Source: Arthrobacter sp. zg-Y919 (GTDB taxonomy: Bacteria; Actinomycetota; Actinomycetes; Actinomycetales; Micrococcaceae). Taken from it: a stretch of 64,000 nt of DNA. A program made the translations under genes and the position numbers. The notes beneath the pieces are model-generated. The model saw nothing but the letters and a program-made list of their open reading frames with translations, did not search any database and had not been told where the DNA came from. Where the stretch lies: the NCBI RefSeq assembly GCF_030142045.1, contig NZ_CP126242.1, positions 868,001-932,000 on the forward strand, given 5' to 3'. Below, piece after piece: positions 43,515 to 53,172 of this stretch. Every line of letters begins with the position of its first letter. Position 1 is the first letter of the stretch.

Positions 43515-44462
43515 ATGAGACCACCTAGTCCACTTCCGGATGAGCTCCGCACCCAACCCTTTACTGTCGCGGAAGCTAAAGTCCACGGCGTCGGAAAGGA
43601 ACGTCTCCGTGCCTCCGATCTGCGTGTCCCGAGCCGCTCGATCCGCGTGCCTCGGGGGATGCCTGGCGATTTGGCGGGGAGCTGCAGACCATATATCGAC
43701 TTGCTGCCGGACGCGGTCATCAGTCACGCGACGGCTGCCAGGCTGCATGGCTTGGTGCTGCCGCGGCGGCTCGCGGAGGAACCGCTGCTGCACCTGAGCC
43801 GGCGTCCCGGGTATGGGATGCCGCGACGACGAAATGTGGTGGGACACCGGCTCGATCTGTCCGAGCCGGAGACCGATGTGGTCATGGGCCTGCCCGTGAC
43901 CGGGATTGCCCGCACCTGGATGGATCTCGCGGGCGCATTGTCGCCTGATGAGCTGATTGCTATGGGGGACCAAATCATCAGCGAGCATCACCGGAGCTTC
44001 GGCCCGCCGCGATTGGCTCTCGTTCCGTTGGAAGAGCTTAAGGGATTCATTGCGGGTAAGGCACATGTTCCCCATCTCGCAAAGTGCCGCAATGCCTTGG
44101 AGCGCCTGCGGGTGGGCGTAGATTCGCCGCCGGAGACCCTGCTGCGGCTTATGCTGCTGAAGGACCCACAGCTGCCCGAATTCCTGCCCAATGTTGCCAT
44201 CTGCAATACCGGGGGAGAGGCCCAGGTATGGACGGACCTCGGGTGCAGGGAATTCCGAACATGTCTCGAGTACGACGGCGCGCACCATCTCACCCCGGAA
44301 CAGCAGGCCCGTGACCACTACAGGGATCTCAAAACCGCCGAGCTGGGATGGACGCAGGTGAAAATCAGCAAAACTGACTTCGCCCAGGGGCAGCACCGCG
44401 TCCGGGCAAAAGTGCGGCGCGGTCTGGCAATAGCTGGATGGCGTCCCGGCAAGGACGTATAG
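43515..44462 (+). CDS. AbiEi/DUF559-like protein
   Basis: 315 residues from an ATG at 43515. The N-terminal part (TVAEAKVHGVGKERLRASDL, then PDAVISHATAARLHGL) has the AbiEi-type winged-helix antitoxin look. The C-terminal part EYDGAHHLTPEQQARDHYRD with LGWTQVKISKTD resembles DUF559/Vsr-like endonuclease folds. Such fusions are frequent single genes in Actinobacteria and no toxin partner is seen beside it. Function is not established. Divergent from the carboxylase gene. Confidence 0.75.
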   Translation: MRPPSPLPDELRTQPFTVAEAKVHGVGKERLRASDLRVPSRSIRVPRGMPGDLAGSCRPYIDLLPDAVISHATAARLHGLVLPRRLAEEPLLHLSRRPGYGMPRRRNVVGHRLDLSEPETDVVMGLPVTGIARTWMDLAGALSPDELIAMGDQIISEHHRSFGPPRLALVPLEELKGFIAGKAHVPHLAKCRNALERLRVGVDSPPETLLRLMLLKDPQLPEFLPNVAICNTGGEAQVWTDLGCREFRTCLEYDGAHHLTPEQQARDHYRDLKTAELGWTQVKISKTDFAQGQHRVRAKVRRGLAIAGWRPGKDV

Positions 44463-44488
44463 GGCAGCGGGGATCCGCGTTGATAGGA

Positions 44489-44570
44489 CAGATAATGGGG
44501 CTCTGTGCCCCGGATAAGCCCGTTATCTGTACACCGATGGATCGTCAGCCCCGGATAAGCCCGTTATCTG
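44489..44570. repeat. 23-bp direct repeats between convergent genes
   Basis: GCCCCGGATAAGCCCGTTAT followed by CTG occurs at 44507-44529 and again at 44548-44570, a 41-base period. A partial inverted copy, CAGATAATGGGGC, lies at 44489-44501, so the outer CAGATAA and TTATCTG can pair. Could be a small intergenic mobile or regulatory repeat or a duplicated terminator. Confidence 0.75.
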
Positions 44571-44604
44571 CTGCAGGGTAGGGGCGCCCGCCACGCGAAG
44601 GAAA

Positions 44605-45240
44605 CTACTTCCAGAGGTCGATGATCCGCACGTCGGCGCTGGCCAGAAGCTGGCGGAGCGTCGACACGGAGAGCCCGACGACGGCGTGGGGATCGCCGTC
44701 GACCCGCTCGATGAACGCCCCGCCCAGGGAATCGATGGTGAAGGAGCCGGCCACCTGCAGCGGCTCACCGGTGGCGATGTACGCCTCGATCTCTTCCTCG
44801 GTCAGCTTCGCGAAATGCACCTCCGCCGAGGAAACCGCACCCAGGGTCGCCCCGGAGCCGTCTTCGTCGGTATCGCGGCAGTCCACCAGCCAGTGCCCGG
44901 TGTGCAGCACCCCGGAAGACCCGCTCATCCGGCGGATCCGTTCGCGCGCGACGTCGGCCTCCCACGGCTTCCCATGCGCCTCGCCTTCGAACTCGAAGAC
45001 CGAATCGCAGCCGATCACCAGTGCCCCGTCCGCCTCCGGCAGGGAGGCTACGGCTTCTGCCTTCGCGCGGGCCAGCAGCAGGGCCGTGTCATGGGGGTCC
45101 GTCAGGCCGTAGCGGGCGGTGACGGCATCTTCATCCACATCGGAGACGAGGACGGTGTGGGCAATGCCGGCATCGGTCAGGAGCTTGGTGCGGGCGGGGG
45201 ACGCGGAGGCCAGGATGAGGCTCAGATTCGGGTTGGTCAC
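44605..45240 (-). CDS. maf: Maf family nucleotide pyrophosphatase
   Basis: 211 residues from a GTG at 45240. LSLILASASPARTKLLTDAG is the Maf signature, with GCDSVFEFEGEAHGKP and a C-terminal VGLSVSTLRQLL. Family members hydrolyse non-canonical or methylated nucleotides and have been linked to septum control. The frame continues upstream to 45282 but without family match. Overall length is normal. Confidence 0.9.
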   Translation of the reverse strand: MTNPNLSLILASASPARTKLLTDAGIAHTVLVSDVDEDAVTARYGLTDPHDTALLLARAKAEAVASLPEADGALVIGCDSVFEFEGEAHGKPWEADVARERIRRMSGSSGVLHTGHWLVDCRDTDEDGSGATLGAVSSAEVHFAKLTEEEIEAYIATGEPLQVAGSFTIDSLGGAFIERVDGDPHAVVGLSVSTLRQLLASADVRIIDLWK

Positions 45241-45282
45241 GGGATCAAGCCTAGTGCCGGTGCGGACCGGTCCGGAAACCAA

Positions 45283-45320
45283 AAACGCCGGGCCGCCCCC
45301 GAGGGGACGGCCCGGCGTTT
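45283..45320 (-). terminator. Terminator after the dicarboxylate symporter gene
   Basis: A perfect 13-base stem (AAACGCCGGGCCG at 45283-45295 with 45308-45320), 12-base loop, located just downstream of the minus-strand symporter. On that strand it ends GTTTTTGG. Confidence 0.8.
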
Positions 45321-45333
45321 ACTGCAGGAGGAG

Positions 45334-46725
45334 TCAGCTCTTGGACTCGACGAGCAGCGGAACCTCAATCTCCTCGGAGTCATCCACGAACGGATCACCC
45401 TGCCGGCGGGCGTTGTACAGCCCGGCATCCAGCAGTCCGTTGCGCTTGGCCACGAGGGTGGGGACCACGGTCTGTCCGGCCACGTTGACGGCCGTGCGGC
45501 CCATGTCCAGGATCGGATCGATGGCCAGCAGCAGGCCGACGCCGGCCAGCGGCAGGCCGAGGGTGGACAGGGTCAGCGTGAGCATCACGACGGCGCCCGT
45601 GGTGCCGGCGGTTGCAGCGGAACCCAGCACGGAGACCAAGGCGATCAGCAGGTACTGCGTGAAACTCAGGTCAATTCCGAAGAACTGGGCCACGAAAATC
45701 GCGGAGATTGCCGGGTAGATGGAGGCGCAGCCGTCCATCTTGGTGGTTGCGCCCAGCGGCACGGCGAAGGATGCGTAGGCCCGGGGTACACCGAGGTTGC
45801 GTTCGGTCACCCGCTGCGTCAGCGGCAGTGTTCCCACGGAGGAGCGGGAGACGAAGGCCAGCTGGATGGCCGGCCAGGCGCCGGAGAACCACTGGCGGAT
45901 GGAAAGGCCGTGGGCCTTGATGAGGACCGGGTAAACGACAAACAGCACCAGGAACAGGCCGATGTAGATGGTCAGGGCGAACATGCCCAGGGAGCCGATG
46001 GTGTCCCAGCCGTACGTCGCCACGGCGGTGCCGATGAGGCCGACGGTGCCGACCGGAGCCAGGCGGATGATCCACCACAGGACCTTCTGGATGACTGCCA
46101 GGGCAGAGGCGTTCAGCGCCAGGAAGGCTTCGGCGGGCTTGCCCACCTTCAGGGCGGCGATGCCGACGGCGATGGCGATCACGAGGATCTGCAGCACATT
46201 GAAGCTGACGCTCGTGGTGACGTCACCGGACTCCGCAACCTTGGAGCTCGCACCGAGGCCCAGGAAGTTAGCCGGCACCAGGCCGGTCAGGAATCCTACC
46301 CAGCTGCCCTGGCTTCCGCTGAACTCGCTGCCCTCGACGTCGGTATTGCTGCCGGGCTGCATCAGGACGCCCAGCAGGATGCCGATCGTTACGCTGATCA
46401 GCGCCGTGATGGCGAACCAGAGCAGTGTCTGCCAGGCAAGCCGGGCGGCGTTGGACACGGCCCGGAGATTGGCGATCGAGCTGACGACGGCCGTGAAGAT
46501 CAGCGGGACGACGGCGGCCTTCAGCAGCGATACGTAGCTGGTGCCGATCGTGTCCAGCGTGGTGGTAAGCCAGTTCGGTTCGTCGTCAACGGTGCCCATG
46601 GACTTGGCCAGCAGGCCCAGCGCGAGGCCCGCAATGAGGGCGGCGATGATCTGCGGGCCGAAGGACGTTGCCCACTTGGGCAGCCGCCGGGCAGGGGATT
46701 TCGGGGAAGAGGTCTGTGAGGTCAC
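45334..46725 (-). CDS. Dicarboxylate/amino acid:cation symporter (DAACS)
   Basis: 463 residues, multiple hydrophobic helices. Family signatures include RSSVGTLPLT (serine-rich hairpin), PLGATTKMDGCA (the NMDG-type motif with Lys in place of Asn), and GVGLLLAIDPILDMGRTAVN. These proteins import glutamate, aspartate or C4-dicarboxylates with Na+ or H+. GTG start at 46725 without a strong ribosome binding site. Specificity not inferred. Confidence 0.9.
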   Translation of the reverse strand: MTSQTSSPKSPARRLPKWATSFGPQIIAALIAGLALGLLAKSMGTVDDEPNWLTTTLDTIGTSYVSLLKAAVVPLIFTAVVSSIANLRAVSNAARLAWQTLLWFAITALISVTIGILLGVLMQPGSNTDVEGSEFSGSQGSWVGFLTGLVPANFLGLGASSKVAESGDVTTSVSFNVLQILVIAIAVGIAALKVGKPAEAFLALNASALAVIQKVLWWIIRLAPVGTVGLIGTAVATYGWDTIGSLGMFALTIYIGLFLVLFVVYPVLIKAHGLSIRQWFSGAWPAIQLAFVSRSSVGTLPLTQRVTERNLGVPRAYASFAVPLGATTKMDGCASIYPAISAIFVAQFFGIDLSFTQYLLIALVSVLGSAATAGTTGAVVMLTLTLSTLGLPLAGVGLLLAIDPILDMGRTAVNVAGQTVVPTLVAKRNGLLDAGLYNARRQGDPFVDDSEEIEVPLLVESKS

Positions 46726-46848
46726 CCGAAAGACTCTAGCTGCCGTTCTTTATCAGACCTGTCTCAAAGTTGCGAAATGTTACGCAGGCCTTGGCGGGCA
46801 GCGCCGGGTCGCCGGTTCGGCAATCCCCGCCAGTCCCTGCAGCTGCGC

Positions 46849-46878
46849 CAGTGGCCCGGGGCATTCCCCGGGCCACTG
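46849..46878 (-). terminator. Terminator after the DUF885 gene
   Basis: CAGTGGCCCGGGG at 46849-46861 pairs perfectly with 46866-46878 around CATT. It lies 20 bases past the minus-strand DUF885 stop. No T run. Confidence 0.6.
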
Positions 46879-46898
46879 CGACGAAGATCGCAGAACCG

Positions 46899-48629
46899 CT
46901 ATCCGTCCAGCAGTGCCCGCCGCAGGGTGTCCAAGCCCACGGAACCCAGCTGCAGGGCACGGGTGTGGAAGGCCTTCTGGTCGAACGCGTCGCCCTCGCG
47001 GGTGCGGACCTCGTCGCGGATCTGCTCCCAGAGCCGCTGGCCCAGTTTGTAGGAGGGCGCCTGGCCCGGCCAGCCCAGGTAGCGGGTGAACTCGAAGTTC
47101 AGCTGCCCCTCGCTGATGGACATGTTTTCCTTCAGGAACGCGTAGCCCTTGTCGGCGGTCCAGGTGCCCTCGCCCCAGCGCTCGGGAATCTCCAGTTCCA
47201 GATGGACGCCGATGTCAAAGACCACGCGCGCTGCCCGCATCCGCTGCGCATCCAGCATGCCCATCCGGTCGCCCGGATCGCTGAGGTAGCCCAGCTGCTC
47301 CATCAGCCGCTCGGCGTAGAGCGCCCAGCCCTCGCCGTGGCCGGAGACCCAGCAGACATTCCGCCGCCAGTCGTTGAGCAGCCCGCGGGACGCCGTCGCC
47401 GTCGCAATCTGGAGGTGGTGGCCCGGAACGCCCTCGTGGTAGACGGTGGTGGTTTCCTGCCAGGTGGTGAAGGTGTCCTCACCGGCCGGCACGGACCACC
47501 ACATGCGGCCCGGACGGGAAAAATCGTCGCTGGGTCCGGTGTAGTAGATGCCGCCCTCCTGCGTGGGGGCAATCATGCACTCGATCCGGCGCATTGGCCC
47601 GCTGATCTCGAAGTGGGACCCGGCGAGGTCGGCAACAGCGCGGTCTGCCAGGTCCTGCATCCAGGCCTGCAGTTCATCCGTTCCGTGCAGCTGGCGTGCC
47701 GGATCCGCGTCCAGGATCCGCATCGCCTCGGCCACGGTCGCACCGGGCCGGATCTGCTGGGCCACGGCTTCCTGCTCCGCGATGATGCGGTCCAGTTCCT
47801 CGACGCCCCACTGGTAGGTCTCCTCCAGATCCACGGCGGATCCGAGGAACTGGCGGGACATCAGCGCGTAACGCTCCCGGCCCACGGCATCCCCCGCCGG
47901 TGCAGCGGGAAGGAGTTCCTCCTCCAGGAAGGAGGCCAGGCCTGAATAGGCGCGGCGGGCCGAGTCAGCTCCGCTCCGTACCTCTGCCAGCAGTCCCTCA
48001 GACAGTTCGCCGCCGTCGGACAGCGAGGCGTTGGCGGCGAGGGCAGCGAAGAATCCGCCGTCTTCGGCATATGCGGAGGCCTGCTCCATCACGATCTTTA
48101 CCTGCCGGCGGGCAGCCACCCGGCCGTGTTCGATTCCGCTGCGCAGGCTGGTGATGTAGCCGGCGACGGCATCCCCTACGTTGTTCAGGCGGCCCGCAAT
48201 ATGGTGCCACCGTTCCTCAGTGTCCGTGGGCATGAGGTCGAAGATGGTGCGGATGCCCTGCGCGGGGGAGGCAATGTTGTTCAGTTCGGCCAGGTCCCAG
48301 CCCGAGGCGTGGATCTCCAGGTCAAGGCCGAGGCGCTCGCGCATGGCATCGAGGGTCACGCGGTCGACGTCGTCCGCCGGCTCCAGGCCGTCCAGCCGGC
48401 TGAGCGTCTCCCGGACGGCTTCGGCGTAGGACTCAAGGCCGGCCGGCGAATAGTCACCGTATTCGGTCTCCCGCCCCGGGATGCCCAGGGACGTGGCGAA
48501 GGATGGATCCAGGTGCAGGAAGGTGGCGGTGAAGGCATCGGCAACGGCGTCGATGGCGGTGGGCTGGCGCGCGGGGGCGCTGCCGGCAGAGGGGAACTCG
48601 GGCGGGGAGGATGGTGTCGTTTGGCTCAC
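46899..48629 (-). CDS. DUF885 family protein (putative metallopeptidase)
   Basis: 576 residues matching the DUF885 family. The likely zinc motif is in TVYHEGVPGHHLQIA, and a downstream GEGWALYAERLMEQLGY segment carries the third ligand glutamate. Family members are predicted metal-dependent peptidases or hydrolases; few have been characterised. There is no signal peptide, so it acts in the cytoplasm. GTG start at 48629. It may be co-transcribed with the carboxylase subunits lying upstream on the same strand. Confidence 0.88.
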   Translation of the reverse strand: MSQTTPSSPPEFPSAGSAPARQPTAIDAVADAFTATFLHLDPSFATSLGIPGRETEYGDYSPAGLESYAEAVRETLSRLDGLEPADDVDRVTLDAMRERLGLDLEIHASGWDLAELNNIASPAQGIRTIFDLMPTDTEERWHHIAGRLNNVGDAVAGYITSLRSGIEHGRVAARRQVKIVMEQASAYAEDGGFFAALAANASLSDGGELSEGLLAEVRSGADSARRAYSGLASFLEEELLPAAPAGDAVGRERYALMSRQFLGSAVDLEETYQWGVEELDRIIAEQEAVAQQIRPGATVAEAMRILDADPARQLHGTDELQAWMQDLADRAVADLAGSHFEISGPMRRIECMIAPTQEGGIYYTGPSDDFSRPGRMWWSVPAGEDTFTTWQETTTVYHEGVPGHHLQIATATASRGLLNDWRRNVCWVSGHGEGWALYAERLMEQLGYLSDPGDRMGMLDAQRMRAARVVFDIGVHLELEIPERWGEGTWTADKGYAFLKENMSISEGQLNFEFTRYLGWPGQAPSYKLGQRLWEQIRDEVRTREGDAFDQKAFHTRALQLGSVGLDTLRRALLDG

Positions 48630-48672
48630 AAACGTAGCCTAACCGCACACCCGCCCGGGGGTCCCAATGTGT

Positions 48673-48930
48673 CTAGCGGAAGCTCCGCCGCCAGGAGCCG
48701 GGACCGGGTTTCGGGTCCAGGCGCAGGTTCCGCCGGCGGACCCAGGCCCGGTGTGCCGGCCGGGCAGGGGGAAGCGGTGCGGCCTGCGCGCCGAGCCCGG
48801 CGACGACGGCGGCCAGGGCTGCCAGCTCCTCTGGGGTGGGGTTGCCGGAGACGACCGAAAGCAACGGCTTCGGTTCCAGGTCTCCGGTACCGACAGTGTC
48901 TGTGGTACCTACGGCGTCTGCGGAACTCAC
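48673..48930 (-). CDS. Acyl-CoA carboxylase epsilon subunit
   Basis: 85 residues. The C-terminal half [20 protein letters not shown] followed by a Pro/Arg-rich tail ending WRRSFR is the actinobacterial epsilon-subunit pattern. It stabilises the alpha-beta complex. The GTG start overlaps the beta subunit stop by four bases, so the two are translationally coupled. Confidence 0.88.
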   Translation of the reverse strand: MSSADAVGTTDTVGTGDLEPKPLLSVVSGNPTPEELAALAAVVAGLGAQAAPLPPARPAHRAWVRRRNLRLDPKPGPGSWRRSFR

Positions 48931-50522
48931 AGCGGCATGTTTCCATGCTTCTTGGCGGGCAGTGAGGCCCGCTTGTCCCGCAGGGCCCGCAGGCCGCGGA
49001 TGAGCTGCAGGCGCGTCTCCGAGGGGGCGATCACTGCATCCACGTAGCCGAGCTCGGCAGCCTGGTACGGGTTGAGCAGCTCGTCTTCGTACTGTTCGAT
49101 GTATTGGCGCCGCACGTCCTCAACGTCGCCGCCGGCGTCGGCCGCTGCCTTGAGCGGGGCGCGGTAGAGAATGTTCACGGCGCCCTGGGCACCCATCACG
49201 CCGATCTGCGCGGTGGGCCACGCGAGGTTGATATCGGCACCGAGCTTCTTGGAGCCCATCACGATGTACGCGCCGCCGTAGGCCTTGCGGGTGATGACCG
49301 TCAGCTTGGGCACGGTGGCCTCGGCGTAGGCATAGAGGAGCTTGGCGCCGCGGCGGATGATGCCCTGGAATTCCTGGTCCTTGCCGGGCAGGAAGCCGGG
49401 AACGTCCACGAAGGTCAGGATCGGGATGTTGAAGGCATCGCAGTTGCGGACGAACCGGGCGGCCTTTTCGGAGGCGGCGATGTCCAGGGTGCCGGCAAAC
49501 TGCATCGGCTGGTTGGCGACGATGCCCACGGTGTGCCCCTCGACCCGGCCGTAGCCGATGATCACGTTGGGTGCGTACAGGGCCTGCATTTCCAGGAAGT
49601 GTCCGTCATCAAGGACATTTTCGATGACGGCCCGGATGTCATAGGGCTGGTTGGCGGAGTCCGGGATCAGCTCATCGAGCGCCAGATCAGCTTCCGTGGG
49701 CTCGGGATCGGAGTCGAAGGCGGTCAGCGGCGCTTCGGCGAGGTTGTTCGAAGGGAGGAAATCGAGCAGTTCGCGGACGAACTCGATGGCGTCCTCTTCA
49801 TCGGAGGCCAGGTAGGCGGAGGTTCCCGTATTGGCATTGTGCTGCCGCGCGCCGCCGAGGGTCTCCATGTCCACGTCCTCGCCGGTGACGGTCTTGATGA
49901 CATCGGGGCCGGTGATGAACATGTGGGAGGTCTTGTCCACCATCACCACGTAGTCAGTGAGGGCGGGGGAGTAGGCAGCGCCGCCTGCGGACGGGCCCAT
50001 GATCAGCGAAATCTGGGGAACGACGCCGGAGGCGTGGACATTGTTGCGGAAAATATCGGCGAACATGGCCAGCGAGGCAACGCCTTCCTGGATGCGGGCG
50101 CCGCCGCCGTCCAGGATGCCGATCACCGGGCAGCCGTTGCGCAGGGCAAATTCCTGCACCTTGACGATTTTCTCGCCGTTGACCTGGCTCAGGGAGCCGC
50201 CGTACACACTGAAGTCCTGGCTGTAGACGGCCACGGGCCGCCCGTCCACGGTGGCGTAACCGGAGACCAGCCCGTCACCGAGCGGCTTTTTCTTCTCCAT
50301 GCCGAAGGCGGTGGAGCGGTGTACGGCCAGGGCATCGAACTCCACGAAGGATCCCGCATCCACCAGCAGGTCGATGCGCTCGCGGGCGGTGTGCTTGCCG
50401 CGGGCATGCTGCTTTTCCACGGCAGCCGCACCCGAGGGCACCGCTGCCATGGCCTGGCGGCGCCGGAACTCGGCAATCTTGCCGGCAGTCGTATGCAGGG
50501 ACAGGTCCTGGTCGATGCTCAA
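48927..50522 (-). CDS. Acyl-CoA carboxylase beta subunit
   Basis: The 531-residue carboxyltransferase subunit, which transfers the carboxyl group from biotin to acetyl- or propionyl-CoA. Seen: [17 protein letters not shown] stretch near the N-terminus, [43 protein letters not shown] and [16 protein letters not shown] start at 50522 supported by CGGAGG six bases upstream. Most like AccD5/PccB types. With the epsilon gene it forms an operon; the alpha subunit lies 5.7 kb away. Confidence 0.94.
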   Translation of the reverse strand: MSIDQDLSLHTTAGKIAEFRRRQAMAAVPSGAAAVEKQHARGKHTARERIDLLVDAGSFVEFDALAVHRSTAFGMEKKKPLGDGLVSGYATVDGRPVAVYSQDFSVYGGSLSQVNGEKIVKVQEFALRNGCPVIGILDGGGARIQEGVASLAMFADIFRNNVHASGVVPQISLIMGPSAGGAAYSPALTDYVVMVDKTSHMFITGPDVIKTVTGEDVDMETLGGARQHNANTGTSAYLASDEEDAIEFVRELLDFLPSNNLAEAPLTAFDSDPEPTEADLALDELIPDSANQPYDIRAVIENVLDDGHFLEMQALYAPNVIIGYGRVEGHTVGIVANQPMQFAGTLDIAASEKAARFVRNCDAFNIPILTFVDVPGFLPGKDQEFQGIIRRGAKLLYAYAEATVPKLTVITRKAYGGAYIVMGSKKLGADINLAWPTAQIGVMGAQGAVNILYRAPLKAAADAGGDVEDVRRQYIEQYEDELLNPYQAAELGYVDAVIAPSETRLQLIRGLRALRDKRASLPAKKHGNMPL

Positions 50523-50719
50523 GGGGGCCTCCGGGTGCTTCAGTTGAGACGCCGTTCGGCCTCCACAGGGGAGGCGGTGCGGGCGTTAAGTAGGTTCCGC
50601 ACAAAATGCGTGGCGGTTTACCCAGTCTAATGAGCGCATGCAGGGGGACCGAGTGTAGAAAACCTACAATTTCGTCTCCCGCCGGTTGGTCCGGGTGCTT
50701 CGTGGACGGACAGCGGCGC

Positions 50720-50747
50720 ACTGATGTTACTCACTAGTAACATCAGT
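50720..50747. promoter_or_regulatory. Perfect palindrome, likely TetR-type operator
   Basis: Left arm ACTGATGTTACT at 50720-50731, four-base spacer CACT, and perfect complementary right arm at 50736-50747. It ends 23 bases before the SDR start codon and overlaps its probable promoter or leader. Size, symmetry and location are typical of TetR-family operators. No TetR gene is adjacent, so the repressor acts from elsewhere. Confidence 0.8.
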
Positions 50748-50770
50748 GGAGGGTGCATTACCCTGTGGCT

Positions 50771-51628
50771 ATGAGCATCCCCAACAGCACCCCGGAAACG
50801 GCGTCGCGGTCTCTGGCCGGACGCACCATCCTGATGTCCGGCGGCAGCCGCGGCATCGGCCTGGCCATCGCCCTGCGCGCCGCAGCCGACGGCGCGAATA
50901 TCGCCATGCTGGCGAAGACTGCGGAGCCCCATCCAAAGCTGGAAGGGACCGTGTACACGGCCGCCGAGCAGCTGGAGGCAGCAGGCGGCAAGGCACTGCC
51001 GATCATCGGCGACGTGCGCCGCGACGAAGATGTCGCCCGTGCCGTCGAAGCCACCATCGAGCAGTTCGGCGGTATCGACATTGTCCTGAACAATGCCTCC
51101 GCCATCGATCTCTCCGGCACCGACGCCGTGACGATGAAGAGCTACGACCTGATGGCCGATATCAACACCCGCGGCACCTTTATGCTTTCCAAGTTCTCCC
51201 TGGACGCCCTGCGCCGCTCGGACAACGGGCACATCCTGACCCTTTCCCCGCCCCTGAACCTTGATCCCAAGTGGGCGGGCGGCTACCTGGCCTACACGAT
51301 GGCCAAGTACGGTATGTCCCTCACCACCCTCGGCCTGGCCGAGGAACTGAAGAACGACGGCGTCGCCGTCAACTCCCTCTGGCCGGTGACCGGCATCGAC
51401 ACCGCGGCCATCCGCAACATGCCCGGGGGAGCAAAGCTGGCTGCGGCCTCCCGCAGCACGGACATCATGGCCGATGCCGCCCACGCCATCCTCACGCGCC
51501 CCAGCAGTTCCTCCACCGGCAACTTCTACACCGACGAGGAGGTGCTGCGGGAGGAAGGCATCACGGATTTCAGCCGCTACGCTCCCGGGGTCCCGGCGGA
51601 CAAGCTGATGCCGGACTTCTTCCTCTGA
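50771..51628 (+). CDS. SDR family oxidoreductase (HSDL2-like)
   Basis: 285 residues. Rossmann motif SGGSRGIGLAIAL, NNAS motif, catalytic Ser in HILTLSPP and YLAYTMAK with the Tyr-Lys pair. The long first loop (KTAEPHPKLEGTVYTAAEQL) is characteristic of hydroxysteroid dehydrogenase-like 2 proteins, often linked to lipid metabolism. The ATG at 50771 is chosen by homology; GGAGGG is 20 bases upstream, so GTGs at 50753 or 50764 are alternatives. Controlled by the palindrome just upstream. Confidence 0.9.
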   Translation: MSIPNSTPETASRSLAGRTILMSGGSRGIGLAIALRAAADGANIAMLAKTAEPHPKLEGTVYTAAEQLEAAGGKALPIIGDVRRDEDVARAVEATIEQFGGIDIVLNNASAIDLSGTDAVTMKSYDLMADINTRGTFMLSKFSLDALRRSDNGHILTLSPPLNLDPKWAGGYLAYTMAKYGMSLTTLGLAEELKNDGVAVNSLWPVTGIDTAAIRNMPGGAKLAAASRSTDIMADAAHAILTRPSSSSTGNFYTDEEVLREEGITDFSRYAPGVPADKLMPDFFL

Positions 51629-51686
51629 CCTTCGCCGCGGAAGCGGGCGCCCGGGATTGTCCGGGCGCCCGCGTAAGATCGGAACC

Positions 51687-52568
51687 ATGCAACTGCACTA
51701 CTCCAGCATGGAAAGACCGGCACTGGATGCCGGCCACCTGAGGGCAGCCCTGGTGGCCCCGAATGGTCCCCTGGCCGCGCTGGAGGTAGTGGAGGAGACC
51801 GGCTCCACCAATGCCGACCTGGCCGACGCCGCACGGCTGCGCCCCTGGGAAGCGGCGGACCTGACCGTCCTCACAGCTGAACTCCAGACCGCGGGCCGCG
51901 GGCGGATGGACCGCAGCTGGGTTGCGCCGGAACGTTCCTCATTATTTGTCAGCGTGCTGCTGCGTCCCGTAAATGCCGCCGGGCGCCCGCTGCCCACTAC
52001 GTCCTACGGTTGGCTGTCCCTGCTTGCCGCCCTGGCCATGGCCGAGAGCGTCGCCGCGCGCACCGGCGTCGAGGCGCGCCTGAAATGGCCGAACGATGTC
52101 ATGGTCGACGGCCGCAAGCTTGCCGGTGTGCTGGCACAGCTGGTGCCCGCGTCCGACGGCGGCCCGCCGGCCGTGGTGGTCGGTGCCGGGCTGAACGTCA
52201 GCCTCACGGATGACGACCTGCCTGTTCCCACGGCCACCAGCCTGCTGATGGAGTACGCCTCCACCACCGACCGCAACATCCTCCTGCAGGATTACCTGCT
52301 GGCGTTCACCGCCCGGTACCGGACGTTCTGCTCGGTCGACGGCGACCCGGAAGCCGTCGCATCCGGTGCGTCGCTCCGCGATGAGGTCACCGCACGCCTG
52401 GACACCCTCGGCCGCGCCGTGAGCGCCCAGCTGCCCGGAGGCGGCGTCCTCACCGGCCGCGCCGTGGCCCTGGCACCGACCGGTGCGCTGGTGATTGTCG
52501 ACGACGCCGGCGCCACCCACACCGTCAGCGCGGCCGACGTCGTGCATCTGCGGCCCGAGCCGTCGTGA
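51687..52568 (+). CDS. birA: Biotin-[acetyl-CoA-carboxylase] ligase
   Basis: 293 residues. Attaches biotin to the lysine of BCCP via biotinyl-AMP. ETGSTNADLAD, the biotin/ATP loop AGRGRMDRSWVAP and KWPNDVMVDGRKLAGVL are intact. There is no N-terminal HTH, so it is a class I, non-repressor enzyme. The substrate is presumably the BCCP domain encoded at 41466. The ATG at 51687 matches the family length. Confidence 0.94.
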   Translation: MQLHYSSMERPALDAGHLRAALVAPNGPLAALEVVEETGSTNADLADAARLRPWEAADLTVLTAELQTAGRGRMDRSWVAPERSSLFVSVLLRPVNAAGRPLPTTSYGWLSLLAALAMAESVAARTGVEARLKWPNDVMVDGRKLAGVLAQLVPASDGGPPAVVVGAGLNVSLTDDDLPVPTATSLLMEYASTTDRNILLQDYLLAFTARYRTFCSVDGDPEAVASGASLRDEVTARLDTLGRAVSAQLPGGGVLTGRAVALAPTGALVIVDDAGATHTVSAADVVHLRPEPS

Positions 52569-52602
52569 GGGCACCACTGAACCGCCTGCGCGGAGGGGTG
52601 CC

Positions 52603-53172
52603 GTGCGCCTGAAACTCTCTCCCGGCGAGCACATTATTGCCGCCGGCCGGCCGCATGCCCGCGCACTGTGGAAACCGCTGGTGCTTGCCGGAATCACCGG
52701 TGCCCTGGGCGGATACGCCATCGGATGGCTGGGGCGGGACTCGCTGCCCGGACAGCTGGGCGAGTGGAGCCCCTACCTGCAGGTCGCCGCCGTCGCCCTG
52801 GCCGTGCTGGTGCTGGCCCGCTACTGTGTTCCGCCCGTGCTGCGCTGGCTGGCCGGACGCATCATCCTCACGGACCGGAGACTGATCCAGCGGCAGGGAG
52901 TGCTCCTGCGCCGTGAACACGAAATCGCCCTCGCCGCCATTTACCAGCTGGAAATCCGGCAGTCCGTGCCGGACCGGATGCAGCGCAGCGGAACGCTCAT
53001 CCTCGATCTGGGACACGGGCGGATCATGCAGTACCCCGCGGTACCCGAGGTGCACCGTTTCCGCTCCATTGTGGTCTCTGCCATCGGGCAACTGCCGCTG
53101 ACGGCAATGTTCGATGGTGTAGATATGGAAGGTGACGGGCAATACGACTACGAAGGGAGGGACGATGACTGA
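52603..53172 (+). CDS. PH-domain (bPH2) membrane protein
   Basis: 189 residues from a GTG at 52603 with CGGAGGGG upstream. Two N-terminal hydrophobic helices (PLVLAGITGALGGYAIGWL and YLQVAAVALAVLVLARYCVP) precede a bacterial PH domain: RIILTDRRLIQRQGVLLRR, then YQLEIRQSVPDRMQRSGTL. Such proteins are common and of unknown role. It overlaps the cyclase gene by eight bases, suggesting a functional link to that signalling enzyme. Confidence 0.85.
   Translation: MRLKLSPGEHIIAAGRPHARALWKPLVLAGITGALGGYAIGWLGRDSLPGQLGEWSPYLQVAAVALAVLVLARYCVPPVLRWLAGRIILTDRRLIQRQGVLLRREHEIALAAIYQLEIRQSVPDRMQRSGTLILDLGHGRIMQYPAVPEVHRFRSIVVSAIGQLPLTAMFDGVDMEGDGQYDYEGRDDD

Noticed and set aside
49104..50630. Long + strand frame across the carboxylase beta subunit
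   Set aside because: Antisense shadow of a well-supported enzyme; it runs through the real gene's start region.
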